Source of the DNA: Actinomadura rupiterrae
GTDB taxonomy: Bacteria > Actinomycetota > Actinomycetes > Streptosporangiales > Streptosporangiaceae
Assembly: GCF_024172125.1 (NCBI RefSeq)
Contig: NZ_JAMZEA010000014.1
Span: 186,001-250,000 of the forward strand
Length of the DNA stretch: 64,000 nt
Direction of reading: 5' to 3'
Shown here: one piece after another, positions 33,441 to 42,000 of the stretch
Layout: each line of letters opens with the position of its first letter
Numbering within the stretch: position 1 is the stretch's first letter
The notes under the pieces: model-generated
Seen by the model: only the letters and a program-made list of their open reading frames with translations
The model's database searches: none
What the model was told of the DNA's origin: nothing
Made by a program: the position numbers and the translations under genes

Positions 33441-35089
33441 GCGTCGCCCGCGGCGCGGATGATCGGGAGGTAGAGGGCGTACAGCGGCGCGGGCTTGGGC
33501 GAGCCCCACGTCTGCTGGGCCATGACGCGGAGCCGGCCGTGGATCGCGCCGGCGAGTTCGGGTTCGGTCTTGTCGGACGGGTCGTTCATCCAGAGGCTCA
33601 GCATCGAGCCGAGGTTCCTGGACGGGTCGTCCAGGCGGGTTCCGTCCACGAACAGGTCGGCGTCCCACGTGTCGTACATGGCGGCGGTCGGGGCGGTGAC
33701 CAGGGCTCCGAGCACGCCGGTCGTGTAGTAGGTGGGGGTGAACGCGGCGTTCAGGACGCGGTGGCCCTGGTCGACGAGCTGCTGGGCGGTGTAGGCGGGC
33801 CCGGTCCAGGGGTTCTGGACGAGGCCGCTGCGGGACCAGTGCTCGACGACGATGTCCGGGTTGACGGTGAGGGTGGCGTCGCCGGGCTTCAGGCCGTCGT
33901 TCCAGGCGCGGGCGGTCTTGCCGGCTGCGCGCACCAGGCCGTCCGCCCAGTCGAGGTAGCCGTAGAAGGCGTCCTTGCCGGTGGCGTCCGGGCCGTAGCG
34001 CTGCCGGGCGTAGGCCTGGAGCTGCGGGTAGGGCGAGTAGTCGCGCAGGTACTCGTCGCCGCCGATGTGCCAGTACGGGCCGGGGAACTGCGGCAGGAAC
34101 TCCTGGATGAGGTCTTTCATCAGGGCGTACGCGGCGGGGTTGGACAGGTCGATCAGACCGTCCGCCGCCTTCCCGGCGCCGTCGAGCAGCCGCAGTTCGG
34201 GATGCGCGGCGAGGATGGGCTGCGCGTGGCCGGGCAGGTCGATCTCCGGGACGACCTGGACGCCGTACCGGGCCGCGTAGGCGATCAGGTCGGCCATCTC
34301 CTGCCGCGTGTAGTGCTGCGCCGCGACGATCTCGGGGTGGGTGCGGCTCTCCAGCCGGAACCCGTACACATCCGACAGGTGCAGGTGGAGGACGTCGAGC
34401 TTCAGGTACGCCATGTCGCGGATGCGGGCGCGGATCCAGTCGGGTGTCAGGTAGCGGCGCCCGAGGCCCAGCAGGAGCCCGCGCTCGGGATGGGACGGCC
34501 AGTCCACGGCGTGTCCGGCGCCGAGCGTCCGGCCCTGGTGCAGCAGCTGCAGGACGGTCCGGGTGGCGTCGAACACGCCGCGGACGGTCGCCGACCGGAC
34601 GGCGATCGACGCGCCGACGTCCAGCCGGTACGCCTCGTCGCCCGCATGCCCGGACGGGCCGAGACCGAGCGCGATGTCACCGGGCCGCGCTGCGCCGACC
34701 GCGGTCGTGACCGGTGCCCCGGTGAGGGAGCGCAGGTCGGCGGCGAAGGTGTCGGCGGTCGCGGTCAGGGACGCGGCGTCCGCCGGCGAGACCACCACGT
34801 GCGCGTCGTCGCGGAAGGTGAAGGAGCCCGTGTCGGCGGTCCACTGCCGCAGCGCGGGAACGGTCGGCGCGCTCGTCCCGTCCGCCAGCGGCCCCGCCGG
34901 AGCCACCGGCCCCGCCGGAGCCAGCGGCCTCGCCGCTGCCGCCGGAGCCAGCGGCCTCGCCGCCCCGGCCGGAGCCGCGGCCGTCCGGGGGGTCAGTGCT
35001 TGCGCCGGGGTCGGTGCGAGTAGCGGCAGCGTGGCCGCCGCGAGGAACAGCCAAGCGGCGCGGGCCGGCTTCGCATCGGTCGCCTTCAT
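33431..35089 (-). CDS. secreted GH20 beta-N-acetylhexosaminidase
   Basis: The 552-aa product has a signal peptide ending near AQA, then an Ala/Pro-rich linker with repeats (ARPLAPA). A GH20b N-domain (about 90-200) precedes the catalytic barrel. The catalytic pair Asp-Glu is in WHIGGDEY, with the supporting His in LPGHAQPIL. The strand-3 motif, usually LHLTDDQGWR, reads LHLSDVYGFRLE here, so the sub-site is altered. It should remove terminal GlcNAc/GalNAc from glycans or chitin outside the cell. Confidence 0.86.
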   Translation of the reverse strand: MKATDAKPARAAWLFLAAATLPLLAPTPAQALTPRTAAAPAGAARPLAPAAAARPLAPAGPVAPAGPLADGTSAPTVPALRQWTADTGSFTFRDDAHVVVSPADAASLTATADTFAADLRSLTGAPVTTAVGAARPGDIALGLGPSGHAGDEAYRLDVGASIAVRSATVRGVFDATRTVLQLLHQGRTLGAGHAVDWPSHPERGLLLGLGRRYLTPDWIRARIRDMAYLKLDVLHLHLSDVYGFRLESRTHPEIVAAQHYTRQEMADLIAYAARYGVQVVPEIDLPGHAQPILAAHPELRLLDGAGKAADGLIDLSNPAAYALMKDLIQEFLPQFPGPYWHIGGDEYLRDYSPYPQLQAYARQRYGPDATGKDAFYGYLDWADGLVRAAGKTARAWNDGLKPGDATLTVNPDIVVEHWSRSGLVQNPWTGPAYTAQQLVDQGHRVLNAAFTPTYYTTGVLGALVTAPTAAMYDTWDADLFVDGTRLDDPSRNLGSMLSLWMNDPSDKTEPELAGAIHGRLRVMAQQTWGSPKPAPLYALYLPIIRAAGDAPA

Positions 35090-35190
35090 GCCACCTCCAG
35101 GGGTCCGCGGCGTACCGCCCGCGGCCGCCGTGCCGTCCCCCGGCCGGGCTTCTGAGCGGGGAAGCTACCAGCGCCCGTCCGGCCCGTCCA

Positions 35191-35215
35191 GACCTAAGTT
35201 AACGATGATTAGGTC
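35191..35215. promoter_or_regulatory. inverted repeat upstream of the double-TetR gene
   Basis: GACCTAA (35191-35197) and TTAGGTC (35209-35215) are exact complements with 11 bp between, about 70 bp before the gene start. It also lies in the promoter region of the divergent GH20 gene. It is a likely operator for the adjacent TetR-type protein. Confidence 0.65.
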
Positions 35216-35285
35216 CGATCTACAGGTTTCACCAGCATGCCGACGTGAAGTTAATTTTCCCTAGGCCACATGCGGTTACGCGAGA

Positions 35286-36452
35286 ATGGGGGGCGTGACG
35301 AGCACGAAGCGGCCCCGCGACCGCAGGGCGCAGATCCTGCGCGCGAGCGCGGAGCTGTTCCACCGGGACGGCTTCCACGGCGTCGGCATGGACCAGATCG
35401 CTTCGGAGGTCGGCATCTCGGGGCCCGCGATCTACCGGCACTTCCGCGGCAAGCGGGACCTCCTGCTGCACCTCGCCCTGGACTCCCTCGACCGCCTCGA
35501 CGAAGCCGTCCGCCCCGGCACGCCGCTGGACGCGGCCCTGCGCGATCTCGCCGAGCTCGGCGCCGACCGCCGGGACCTCGGTTCGCTCTGGCAGCGCGAG
35601 ATCCGGCACCTCGCCCCGGACGACCAGGTCACCGTCCGGAACCGGATGCGCTCGGTCGCGCTCGGCCTGCGCGCCCTGCTGGCCGAGGCCCGGCCGGGTC
35701 TCCCCCACGCCGACATCGACCTGCTGTGCTGGACGGTCCTGTCGGCCAACTTCAGCCTGACCAACCACGACGAGACCCTCCCGCCGGACGAGCTGGCCGC
35801 GCTGCTCCACGGGATGACCAGCGCGGTCGCCGAGGCCGTCCTCCTGCCGGCGGCGGCATCGGCCGCCGCCGCGCCCGCCGACGCCGTACCGCCCGAGGGC
35901 ATCGCGTCCCGCCGCGAGACCCTGGTCGACACCGCCACCCGGCTGTTCGGGCAGCGCGGCTACCACGCGGTGAGCGTGTCCGACATCGGGGACGCCGCCG
36001 GGATCGCGGGGCCGAGCCTCTACCACCACTTCACCAGCAAGGGCGAGCTGCTGTTCGAGGCGCTGCACCGCGGCGCGGCGGCGATCCAGCTCAACCTGTC
36101 GGCGGCGCTGAGCACGGGCCCGACCGACGCCGAGCGCCTCGCCGCCGCCGTGCACTCCTACACCGACTTCGCGACCCGGCACGACTCGCTGGTCTCCGCG
36201 CTGATCTCCGAGGTCACGCACCTTCCCCCGGACCAGCTCCAGACCATCCTGCGCTACCAGCGGGAGCTGGCCGGGACGTGGACCCGCCTGCTGCTGGCCG
36301 TCCGCCCGGGGCTCCCGGAGATCCCCGCCCGCATCCGCGTCCACGGCGCGATCACCCTGATCAACGACCTCCCCCGCGTGCACGCCCTGCGCGCCCGTCC
36401 TGCCCTCGCCGACGACCTGACCGCGCTGGCGCTGACCGTCCTGAACTCCTGA
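35286..36452 (+). CDS. double TetR-domain regulator (Mce3R-like architecture)
   Basis: The 388-aa product is two TetR halves in one chain. The first helix-turn-helix is near residues 34-54 (GMDQIASEVGISGPAIYRHF) and the second near 236-256 (VSDIGDAAGIAGPSLYHHF), each followed by a ligand-domain-like region. Fused TetR pairs are known from Mce3R and related actinobacterial regulators of lipid/steroid genes. The divergent neighbour is the GH20 gene, and the 7-bp inverted repeat lies between them. Target genes may also be distant. Confidence 0.9.
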   Translation: MGGVTSTKRPRDRRAQILRASAELFHRDGFHGVGMDQIASEVGISGPAIYRHFRGKRDLLLHLALDSLDRLDEAVRPGTPLDAALRDLAELGADRRDLGSLWQREIRHLAPDDQVTVRNRMRSVALGLRALLAEARPGLPHADIDLLCWTVLSANFSLTNHDETLPPDELAALLHGMTSAVAEAVLLPAAASAAAAPADAVPPEGIASRRETLVDTATRLFGQRGYHAVSVSDIGDAAGIAGPSLYHHFTSKGELLFEALHRGAAAIQLNLSAALSTGPTDAERLAAAVHSYTDFATRHDSLVSALISEVTHLPPDQLQTILRYQRELAGTWTRLLLAVRPGLPEIPARIRVHGAITLINDLPRVHALRARPALADDLTALALTVLNS

Positions 36453-36467
36453 CGACCAGGCACCGCG

Positions 36468-37910
36468 TCAGGAAGCAGGGACGTCCGGAGGGGTGAGTCC
36501 GGCCCACGGGCGCGCTTGTTCGAGCTGGTGCGCCACTCGCAGGAGGACGTCCTCGCGCCCGTAGGCGGCGACGAGCTGGACGCCGATCGGGAGACCGTCC
36601 GCGGTCCGGTGGAGCGGCAGGCTGATCGCGGGCTGGCCGCTGATGTTGAACGGCTGGGTGAACGCCACCGCGCGCCGCGAGCGCATCCCCACGGCGCGCA
36701 GGTCGCTTCCGCTGAACGCCCCGAGCGGCGACGGCGGCTCTCCCGTCGTCGGGGTCAGCAGCAGGTCGAAGCCGTCGGCCCACCACCGGTGGATCGCGCG
36801 GCGCAGCAGCGTCCGGCCCTCCAGGGCCCGCGCGTAGTCGACCGCGGTGACCTCGCGCGCCTGCCTCGCGAGCGCCCAGTTGATCGGTTCCATGTCGTCC
36901 GCGGTGACCGGACGTCTGAGGGATTCGGCGAGCCGCGCCGCGACGGCGCCCATGCTGACGGTGCGCAGCAGGCCCGCGGCGCTGCCGGGCGCGCGATCGG
37001 CGAGCGCGGCGGGGAAGCCGTGCTCGACGCGGTGTCCGAGCGATTCGAGCAGCCGTCCGGTGTCGCGCGCCGCCGTCGCGCATGCGTCGTGGACGGCCTC
37101 GCCCCAGGGGTAGTGGTCGAGGAGCCCGATGCGCAGCGGGCCGGGCTCCGCGCCGAGTTCGCGCGCGTACGGACGGGCCGGCGGCGGCGCGATCACCGTG
37201 TCGCCCACGCCGGGTCCGGACACCGCGTCGAGCATCGCGGCGGCGTCGCGGACCGAACGCGTGTGGCAGAAGTGCACGCCGGGGCCGCTCTCGTCGCCGT
37301 CCGGTGCCAGCGTCACCCGTCCCTGCGACGGTTTCAGGCCGACCAGCCCGCAGCAGGACGCCGGGACGCGGATCGAGCCGCCGCCGTCGCTGGCGTGCGC
37401 GACCGGGACCATGCCGGACGCGACGGCCGCCGCCGACCCGCCGCTCGATCCGCCGGCCGACCGTCCGGGATCCCACGGGTTGCGGGTCGGGCCCCAGGCC
37501 GCCGGTTCGGTCGTGGGCAGGCTGCCGAACTCGGCGCTGTTCGTCCGGCCCGCGGTGACCAGGCCCGCGGCGCGGAAGCGCGCGACGATCGCGGAGTCGG
37601 CGGTGGCCGGAACCGCCGCCTTTTTCAGCCGCACGTTCCCGTCGCTGCGGGGCTGCCCCGCATAGGCGACCAGGAAGTCCTTGAGCAGGAACGGCACGCC
37701 CCGGAACGGACCATCGGGCAGCGGCCCGGACGCCGTGGTGCGCGCCTCGTCGAACCAGCGCATCACCACCGCGTTCACCCCCGGATCGAGATCGGTGATC
37801 CGCTCGATCGCGGCTTCGAGTAATTCGGCGGGCGTCACCTGCCCTGCGCTCACGAGAGCGGCCTGCTCCGTCGCGTCCATCCATCGCGTTTCGTCCGCGA
37901 GCGAAGCCAT
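36468..37910 (-). CDS. amidase-signature family amidase
   Basis: The 480-aa product has the Ser-cisSer-Lys triad of amidase-signature enzymes: Lys in FLLKDF, the linker GGSSGGSAAAVASG with the two Ser residues, and the supporting VGLKPSQGR. It is cytoplasmic by sequence. The family hydrolyses a wide range of amides (including indole-acetamide and nylon oligomers). The stop is 15 nt from the convergent double-TetR gene. The substrate is unknown. Confidence 0.9.
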   Translation of the reverse strand: MASLADETRWMDATEQAALVSAGQVTPAELLEAAIERITDLDPGVNAVVMRWFDEARTTASGPLPDGPFRGVPFLLKDFLVAYAGQPRSDGNVRLKKAAVPATADSAIVARFRAAGLVTAGRTNSAEFGSLPTTEPAAWGPTRNPWDPGRSAGGSSGGSAAAVASGMVPVAHASDGGGSIRVPASCCGLVGLKPSQGRVTLAPDGDESGPGVHFCHTRSVRDAAAMLDAVSGPGVGDTVIAPPPARPYARELGAEPGPLRIGLLDHYPWGEAVHDACATAARDTGRLLESLGHRVEHGFPAALADRAPGSAAGLLRTVSMGAVAARLAESLRRPVTADDMEPINWALARQAREVTAVDYARALEGRTLLRRAIHRWWADGFDLLLTPTTGEPPSPLGAFSGSDLRAVGMRSRRAVAFTQPFNISGQPAISLPLHRTADGLPIGVQLVAAYGREDVLLRVAHQLEQARPWAGLTPPDVPAS

Positions 37911-38029
37911 GCACGCCTCCTGCCACCGCCGTTCCCGTCGGCTCAGCGTAAAGCGGGACCTCGGAACGGGGTGCGCTATTCCTTTGAGGGAATCGCCAAG
38001 CCGCCTCCTGCGGCAGCAAACTGCTCCGC

Positions 38030-38461
38030 GTGAGCAACGAACTTGATGTGAAAGAGCTGGCCGAACGCTATATCGCCCAATGGAACGAGCCCGACGCCGC
38101 GGCGCGCTCCGAGCTGATCCGGGAGCTGTGGGCCGTGGACGGCATCCAGGTGCTGACCGATCCGCCGCAGGAGATCCGCGACGCCGCCGCGAGCCTCAAC
38201 TTCCCGGTGCCGCACCTGGAGGTCCGGGGGCACGACGCCATGAACGCGCGGGTGACGCGCGCCTACGAGATGTTCGTCGCGGAGGGCGAGTACGCCTTCC
38301 AGGCGGCCGGTGAGGTCTCCGTCCTGCTGCCGAACGTGATCGGCGTCCGATGGGCGATGGTGACACGCGGCGGCGAGACCGTCGGCGAGGGCCTGGACGT
38401 CCTGGAGCTCGACGCGGACGGCAAGATCAGCACCGACTGCCAGTTCATCGGGAGGAACTGA
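38030..38461 (+). CDS. SnoaL/NTF2-like protein
   Basis: The 143-aa product starts at GTG 38030. It has the alpha-plus-beta barrel pattern of SnoaL/NTF2 proteins: LAERYIAQWNEPD at the start and a beta-rich second half. This fold includes polyketide cyclases, hydratases and small binding proteins. The stop overlaps the next ATG by one base, so it is translated with the cupin gene. Confidence 0.8.
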   Translation: MSNELDVKELAERYIAQWNEPDAAARSELIRELWAVDGIQVLTDPPQEIRDAAASLNFPVPHLEVRGHDAMNARVTRAYEMFVAEGEYAFQAAGEVSVLLPNVIGVRWAMVTRGGETVGEGLDVLELDADGKISTDCQFIGRN

Positions 38462-38820
38462 TGCGGTACACCAGGATCGTCCGCGGCGATGACGGCGGGT
38501 CGGTGTTCGAGGACGACCGGATCCCCCTGGACGAGCGGCATGTCGCGGACGGCGTGCCGCCCATGGCGGTGGGCGGCCTGCCCTCGGCGGCCGGGGTGCT
38601 GTTCCTCCGCAGCGCGGAGTTCGACAGCGCGCCGCACCCGGCGCCGCGCCGGCAGTGGGTCGTGATGCTGCGCGGGACGATCGAGGTGGAGGTCACCGAC
38701 GGCGGCCGGCGGCGCTTCGGCCCGGGTGACATGGTCTTCGTCGACGACACCACCGGGAAGGGCCACGTCACCACGGGCATCGGCCCGGCGCCTTTCGAGG
38801 CCCTCTTCATCCCGGTCTGA
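38461..38820 (+). CDS. cupin-domain protein
   Basis: The product is 119 aa. The cupin core is visible in WVVMLRGTIEVEVTDGGRRR and FGPGDMVFVDDTTGKGH. The first cupin motif is weak in metal His residues, so metal binding is not assured. It is translationally coupled to the SnoaL-like gene. Together they could act on one small molecule, but nothing in the context names it. Confidence 0.82.
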   Translation: MRYTRIVRGDDGGSVFEDDRIPLDERHVADGVPPMAVGGLPSAAGVLFLRSAEFDSAPHPAPRRQWVVMLRGTIEVEVTDGGRRRFGPGDMVFVDDTTGKGHVTTGIGPAPFEALFIPV

Positions 38821-39000
38821 TCGCGGCCGGAACGGTCGCGAGTTTCCCCCATGAGGGGCTCGGGGGAGGCCAAAGCGGGCTCGATCCACGGGCTCCGGCA
38901 GGGCCGCTTTCCATGCCCAACGTCACTGCGGCCCAAAGTTCCGGAATATTGCGAAGCCCCCGGAGGTCGGTCGGACCGGTCGGCGGGGAGGGACGAAAGC

Positions 39001-39399
39001 GTGAGATATCTACGCAGGAGCGGCATCGTCTGGCTGCTGGCGGGATGCGCCTTCCCCGCCCTGGCCGGCTGCAGCGACCAGGGCGTGCGCGGCGGGAGGT
39101 CCGCGACGTCCCACGACCGGAATCAGAAGGGGAAGCAGTTCCGAGATCCGTTAGCCACCGGGCCGCCCGCGGCGGCAGCGGCGCCCGCCGATCCCGTCAT
39201 CGGGATCGACCGGGCGGGGAACCAGATCCGGCGCAGCCAGATCATCCAGCAGTCCGAGGAGTACCCGGAGCGCTCGTCCGGCGAGGCCGGCGCGGTCTGC
39301 CAAGCCCTGCTCGCGAAGTTCCGGCTCACGGGCGGACGGGTGAAGCACGGCGACGAGTACGTCACCGCCTGCGTCCTCGGCATGATCGACGGCCACTGA
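39001..39399 (+). CDS. small exported lipoprotein of unknown function
   Basis: The product is 132 aa from GTG 39001, with GGGGAGGGA just upstream. A short hydrophobic signal with LAGC (near residue 24) marks a lipoprotein. A linker with many Ala and Pro follows. The C-terminal ~50 residues contain two Cys (AVCQALL and TACVLGM) that may bond. No family recognised. Confidence 0.65.
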   Translation: MRYLRRSGIVWLLAGCAFPALAGCSDQGVRGGRSATSHDRNQKGKQFRDPLATGPPAAAAAPADPVIGIDRAGNQIRRSQIIQQSEEYPERSSGEAGAVCQALLAKFRLTGGRVKHGDEYVTACVLGMIDGH

Positions 39400-39539
39400 C
39401 ACCAGCGGCAGAAGGCCGGCCGCCGCCGGGGCGGACTGCACCACCCTGGCGGCGTCCGGCCCGTTCGCTCGCCGACCACCGCTCCCACCTGGCCACTCGG
39501 CAACGCGGGGCGGTTTGCCGGGCCGATAGGATCGCCAGA

Positions 39540-40557
39540 GTGGATCTTGAGGAAGCGGTGCGGCTGTGGGAGCCCGAGCCGGGCTGGTTGAACTCCGCCA
39601 GCTACGGCATCCCGCCGGGAACGGCGTTCGAGGCACTGCAGGACGCACTCGCCGAGTGGCGGCACGGGGTCACCGGATGGGACGAGTGGGACCGTTCCAC
39701 CAACCGGGCGCGCGAGGCGTTCGCGCGGCTGGTCGGGGTCGCGGGCGAGGACGTGGCCGTGGGGGCGTCCGCCGCGCAGCTGCTGGCGCCGGTCGCGGCG
39801 TCGCTGCCGGCCGGGTCGCGCGTCGTCGTCCCCGACATCGAGCAGACGTCGAACCTGTTCCCCTGGCTCGTCAACGACCTCGACGTGGTGACGGTGCCTC
39901 CGGCGGAGGTCGCCGGCGCGATCGACGGGCGGACGGACGCGGTCGCCTTCAGCCTCGTCCAGTCCGCGACGGGCGAGGTCGCCGCCATCGATGAAGTCGT
40001 CGCGGCGGCGCGGGAGCATGGGGCGCTGCTGGTCGCCGACGCCACGCAGGCGGTCGGTGGCTGCCGGTCGACGCGTCCCGGTTCGTTGTGCTGGCGGTGT
40101 CGACCTACAAGTGGCTGATGTGCCGCGCGGCACCGCGTTCTGCTACGTGAGCCCGGCCGTGCGGGACCGCATCCGCCCGCTCGCCGCCAACTGGTACGCC
40201 GGTGAGGGCGACGCGTCGTACGGCCCGCCGCTGCGGCTGGCGAAGGACGCGCGGCGCTTCGACATCGCCGTCCCCTGGTTCTCCTACGTCGCGGCCGCGC
40301 CGACGCTGGAGCTGCTCCTGGAGATCGGCATCGAGCAGATCCACGAGCACGACGTCGGGATGGCCAACCGCTTCCGCGCCGGGCTCGGCATGCCGCCGAG
40401 CGACAGCGCGATCGTGAGCGTCAGCCGTCCGGGCGCGTCCGAGCGGCTCCAGGCGGCGGGCATCCGCGCTTCGGTCCGCAAGGGCGCCGCGCGCCTGGCC
40501 TTCCACCTCTACACCACCAAGGACGACGTCGACGCCGCCATCGCCGCCCTGAGCTGA
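39540..40557 (+). pseudogene. class V aminotransferase broken by two frameshifts
   Basis: The N-terminal part (GTG 39540, VDLEEAVRLWEPEPGWLNSASYG...) is a PLP-dependent class V aminotransferase through VADATQAVGG. Near 40056-40060 a base is missing; in the next frame the sequence continues WLPVDASRFVVLAVSTYKWLM, which holds the PLP Lys. Near 40122-40125 a second missing base shifts it again, and the C-terminal part PRGTAFCYVSP runs to 40557. Two deletions of one base each lie only ~65 bp apart. Isopenicillin-N-epimerase/cysteine-desulfurase-like folds use this sequence. Without repair the protein cannot be active. Confidence 0.78.
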
Positions 40558-40736
40558 CCCGCGAGCCCTTTCCGCTCCCATCCGGCCACCTTTCCTCGGG
40601 CTGCGGTCATCCCTCCCCGGCGGCCATTCGGATAGAGGGAACATCGGTGTTACCAATGGAGCCGAAAGTGCCTTCTACCGCCGCCTGCGGAGCCGCTGAA
40701 CAATGGTCGGGAAATCTCCGGAACAAAGGGGCGGAT

Positions 40737-41294
40737 ATGACGAAGATCGCTATCATCGTGGGCACCACGCGGCCGGGCCGGGTCGGGCACCGGGTCGCCG
40801 AGTGGGTGCACGGGATCGCCGGGAAGCGGCCCGAGGCCGAGTACGAGATCGTGGACCTCGCCGACCAGGGCCTGCCGCTGCTGGACGAGGCGGTCCCGCC
40901 CGCGGCCGGCCAGTACGCCGGCGACCACACCAAGCGCTGGGCGGACGTGGTGAGGGCCTTCGACGGGTACGTGGTGGTGACGCCGGAGTACAACCACGGA
41001 ATCCCCGCGGCGCTGAAGAACGCCTTCGACTTCGTCCACGCCGAGTGGAACGACAAGGCGGTCGGGTTCGTCGGCTACGGCGCGGTCGGCGCGGCGCGCG
41101 CGGTGGAGCAGCTGAAGCAGGTCGCGGTGGAGCTGAGCATCGCGCCGGTGTCCGCGCAGGTCACCCTGCTGATCCCTGGCGACTTCCCGGCCTACCCCGA
41201 CTTCGCCCCGCAGGAGTTCCGCGAGGCCGAGGTCGAGCGCGTGCTGGACCAGGTGGAGGCGTGGTCGAAGGCGCTGGCGACCGTCCGCTCCTGA
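40737..41294 (+). CDS. NADPH-dependent FMN reductase-family flavoprotein
   Basis: The 185-aa flavodoxin-like product carries the FMN phosphate loop GTTRPGRVGHRVAEW and the motif TPEYNHGIPAALKNAFD that is characteristic of NAD(P)H:FMN/quinone reductases. The region after the stop holds a remnant of another oxidoreductase frame. The HxlR regulator that follows is a typical neighbour of such redox-quinone genes. Confidence 0.88.
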   Translation: MTKIAIIVGTTRPGRVGHRVAEWVHGIAGKRPEAEYEIVDLADQGLPLLDEAVPPAAGQYAGDHTKRWADVVRAFDGYVVVTPEYNHGIPAALKNAFDFVHAEWNDKAVGFVGYGAVGAARAVEQLKQVAVELSIAPVSAQVTLLIPGDFPAYPDFAPQEFREAEVERVLDQVEAWSKALATVRS

Positions 41295-41296
41295 CC

Positions 41297-41446
41297 CCGC
41301 GGCGCGAGATCTTCGGGCACTCGCTCGCGGTGTTCGGCGTCGACCCGTCCGGGCTGGACGAGCGGGACCACCGGGCCTCGCTGGAGCTGTTCGCCACCGA
41401 CGTCGCGCCCGTGCTGCGCACCGCGCCGCCCGTCCCGCCGGATTGA
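41297..41446 (+). pseudogene. possible remnant of an LLM-type flavin oxidoreductase
   Basis: The frame ending at TGA 41444-41446 reads EIFGHSLAVFGVDPSGLD and SLELFATDVAPVLR, which resembles a luciferase-like oxidoreductase C-terminus. No start or upstream domain remains in this frame. It follows the FMN reductase stop directly. The evidence is only a short similarity judged by eye. Confidence 0.35.
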
Positions 41447-41448
41447 CC

Positions 41449-41479
41449 CCTATTCCCTATCGGTTATACGGTGAATAGG
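41449..41479. promoter_or_regulatory. inverted repeat upstream of the HxlR gene
   Basis: CCTATTC (41449-41455) and GAATAGG (41473-41479) are exact complements with 17 bp between, and end 17 bp before the HxlR start. HxlR proteins commonly bind such dyads. Confidence 0.62.
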
Positions 41480-41496
41480 TGGCCGAAGGGAGCGCG

Positions 41497-41877
41497 ATGC
41501 ACGCCGGATCTCGACTGCCCGACGACGTGGAGCCCGACACCTGCGCGGCGTTCCGCGACGCCCTGGACCGGGTCGGCAGCAAGTGGGGCATCGCCGTCAT
41601 CGCCGCCGCGGGCGAGGGGCCGATCCGCTTCGGCGAGCTGCACCGGACCATTCCGGGCATCAGCCGCCGCATGCTGACCCTGACGCTGCGCACGCTGGAG
41701 CGCGACGGGCTGCTGACCCGGACCGTCCACCCGACCGTCCCGCCGCAGGTCGAGTACACCGCGACCGACCTGGCCCGGGACCTGTTCGCCTCGACCCGCG
41801 CCTTGTCGGCCTGGGCCGAGAACAACCACGAGAAGATCGCCGCCGCGCGCGCCGCCTACGACGACGCGGCCACCTGA
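41497..41877 (+). CDS. HxlR-family winged-helix regulator
   Basis: The product is 126 aa from ATG 41497, chosen because GAAGGGAG precedes it; GTG 41479 is upstream in frame. The winged-helix domain of the HxlR type is clear: FRDALDRVGSKWGIAVIAAA, IRFGELHRTIPGISRRMLTLTLRTLERDGLLTR. HxlR regulators sense formaldehyde, quinones or oxidants. A dyad just upstream suggests autoregulation, and the FMN reductase upstream may be a target. Confidence 0.88.
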   Translation: MHAGSRLPDDVEPDTCAAFRDALDRVGSKWGIAVIAAAGEGPIRFGELHRTIPGISRRMLTLTLRTLERDGLLTRTVHPTVPPQVEYTATDLARDLFASTRALSAWAENNHEKIAAARAAYDDAAT

Positions 41878-42000
41878 CGCCCCTCGGGGTGCGGCGGTCC
41901 GCCCCGCGCCGAGGGTCCGATCAGGCCAAGGAATGGCAAGCATCGGCGCGAGCGGCGCGCGCGGTGTATGGGCGGCCCGGGGCCGGGTAGGCGGGCCGAT

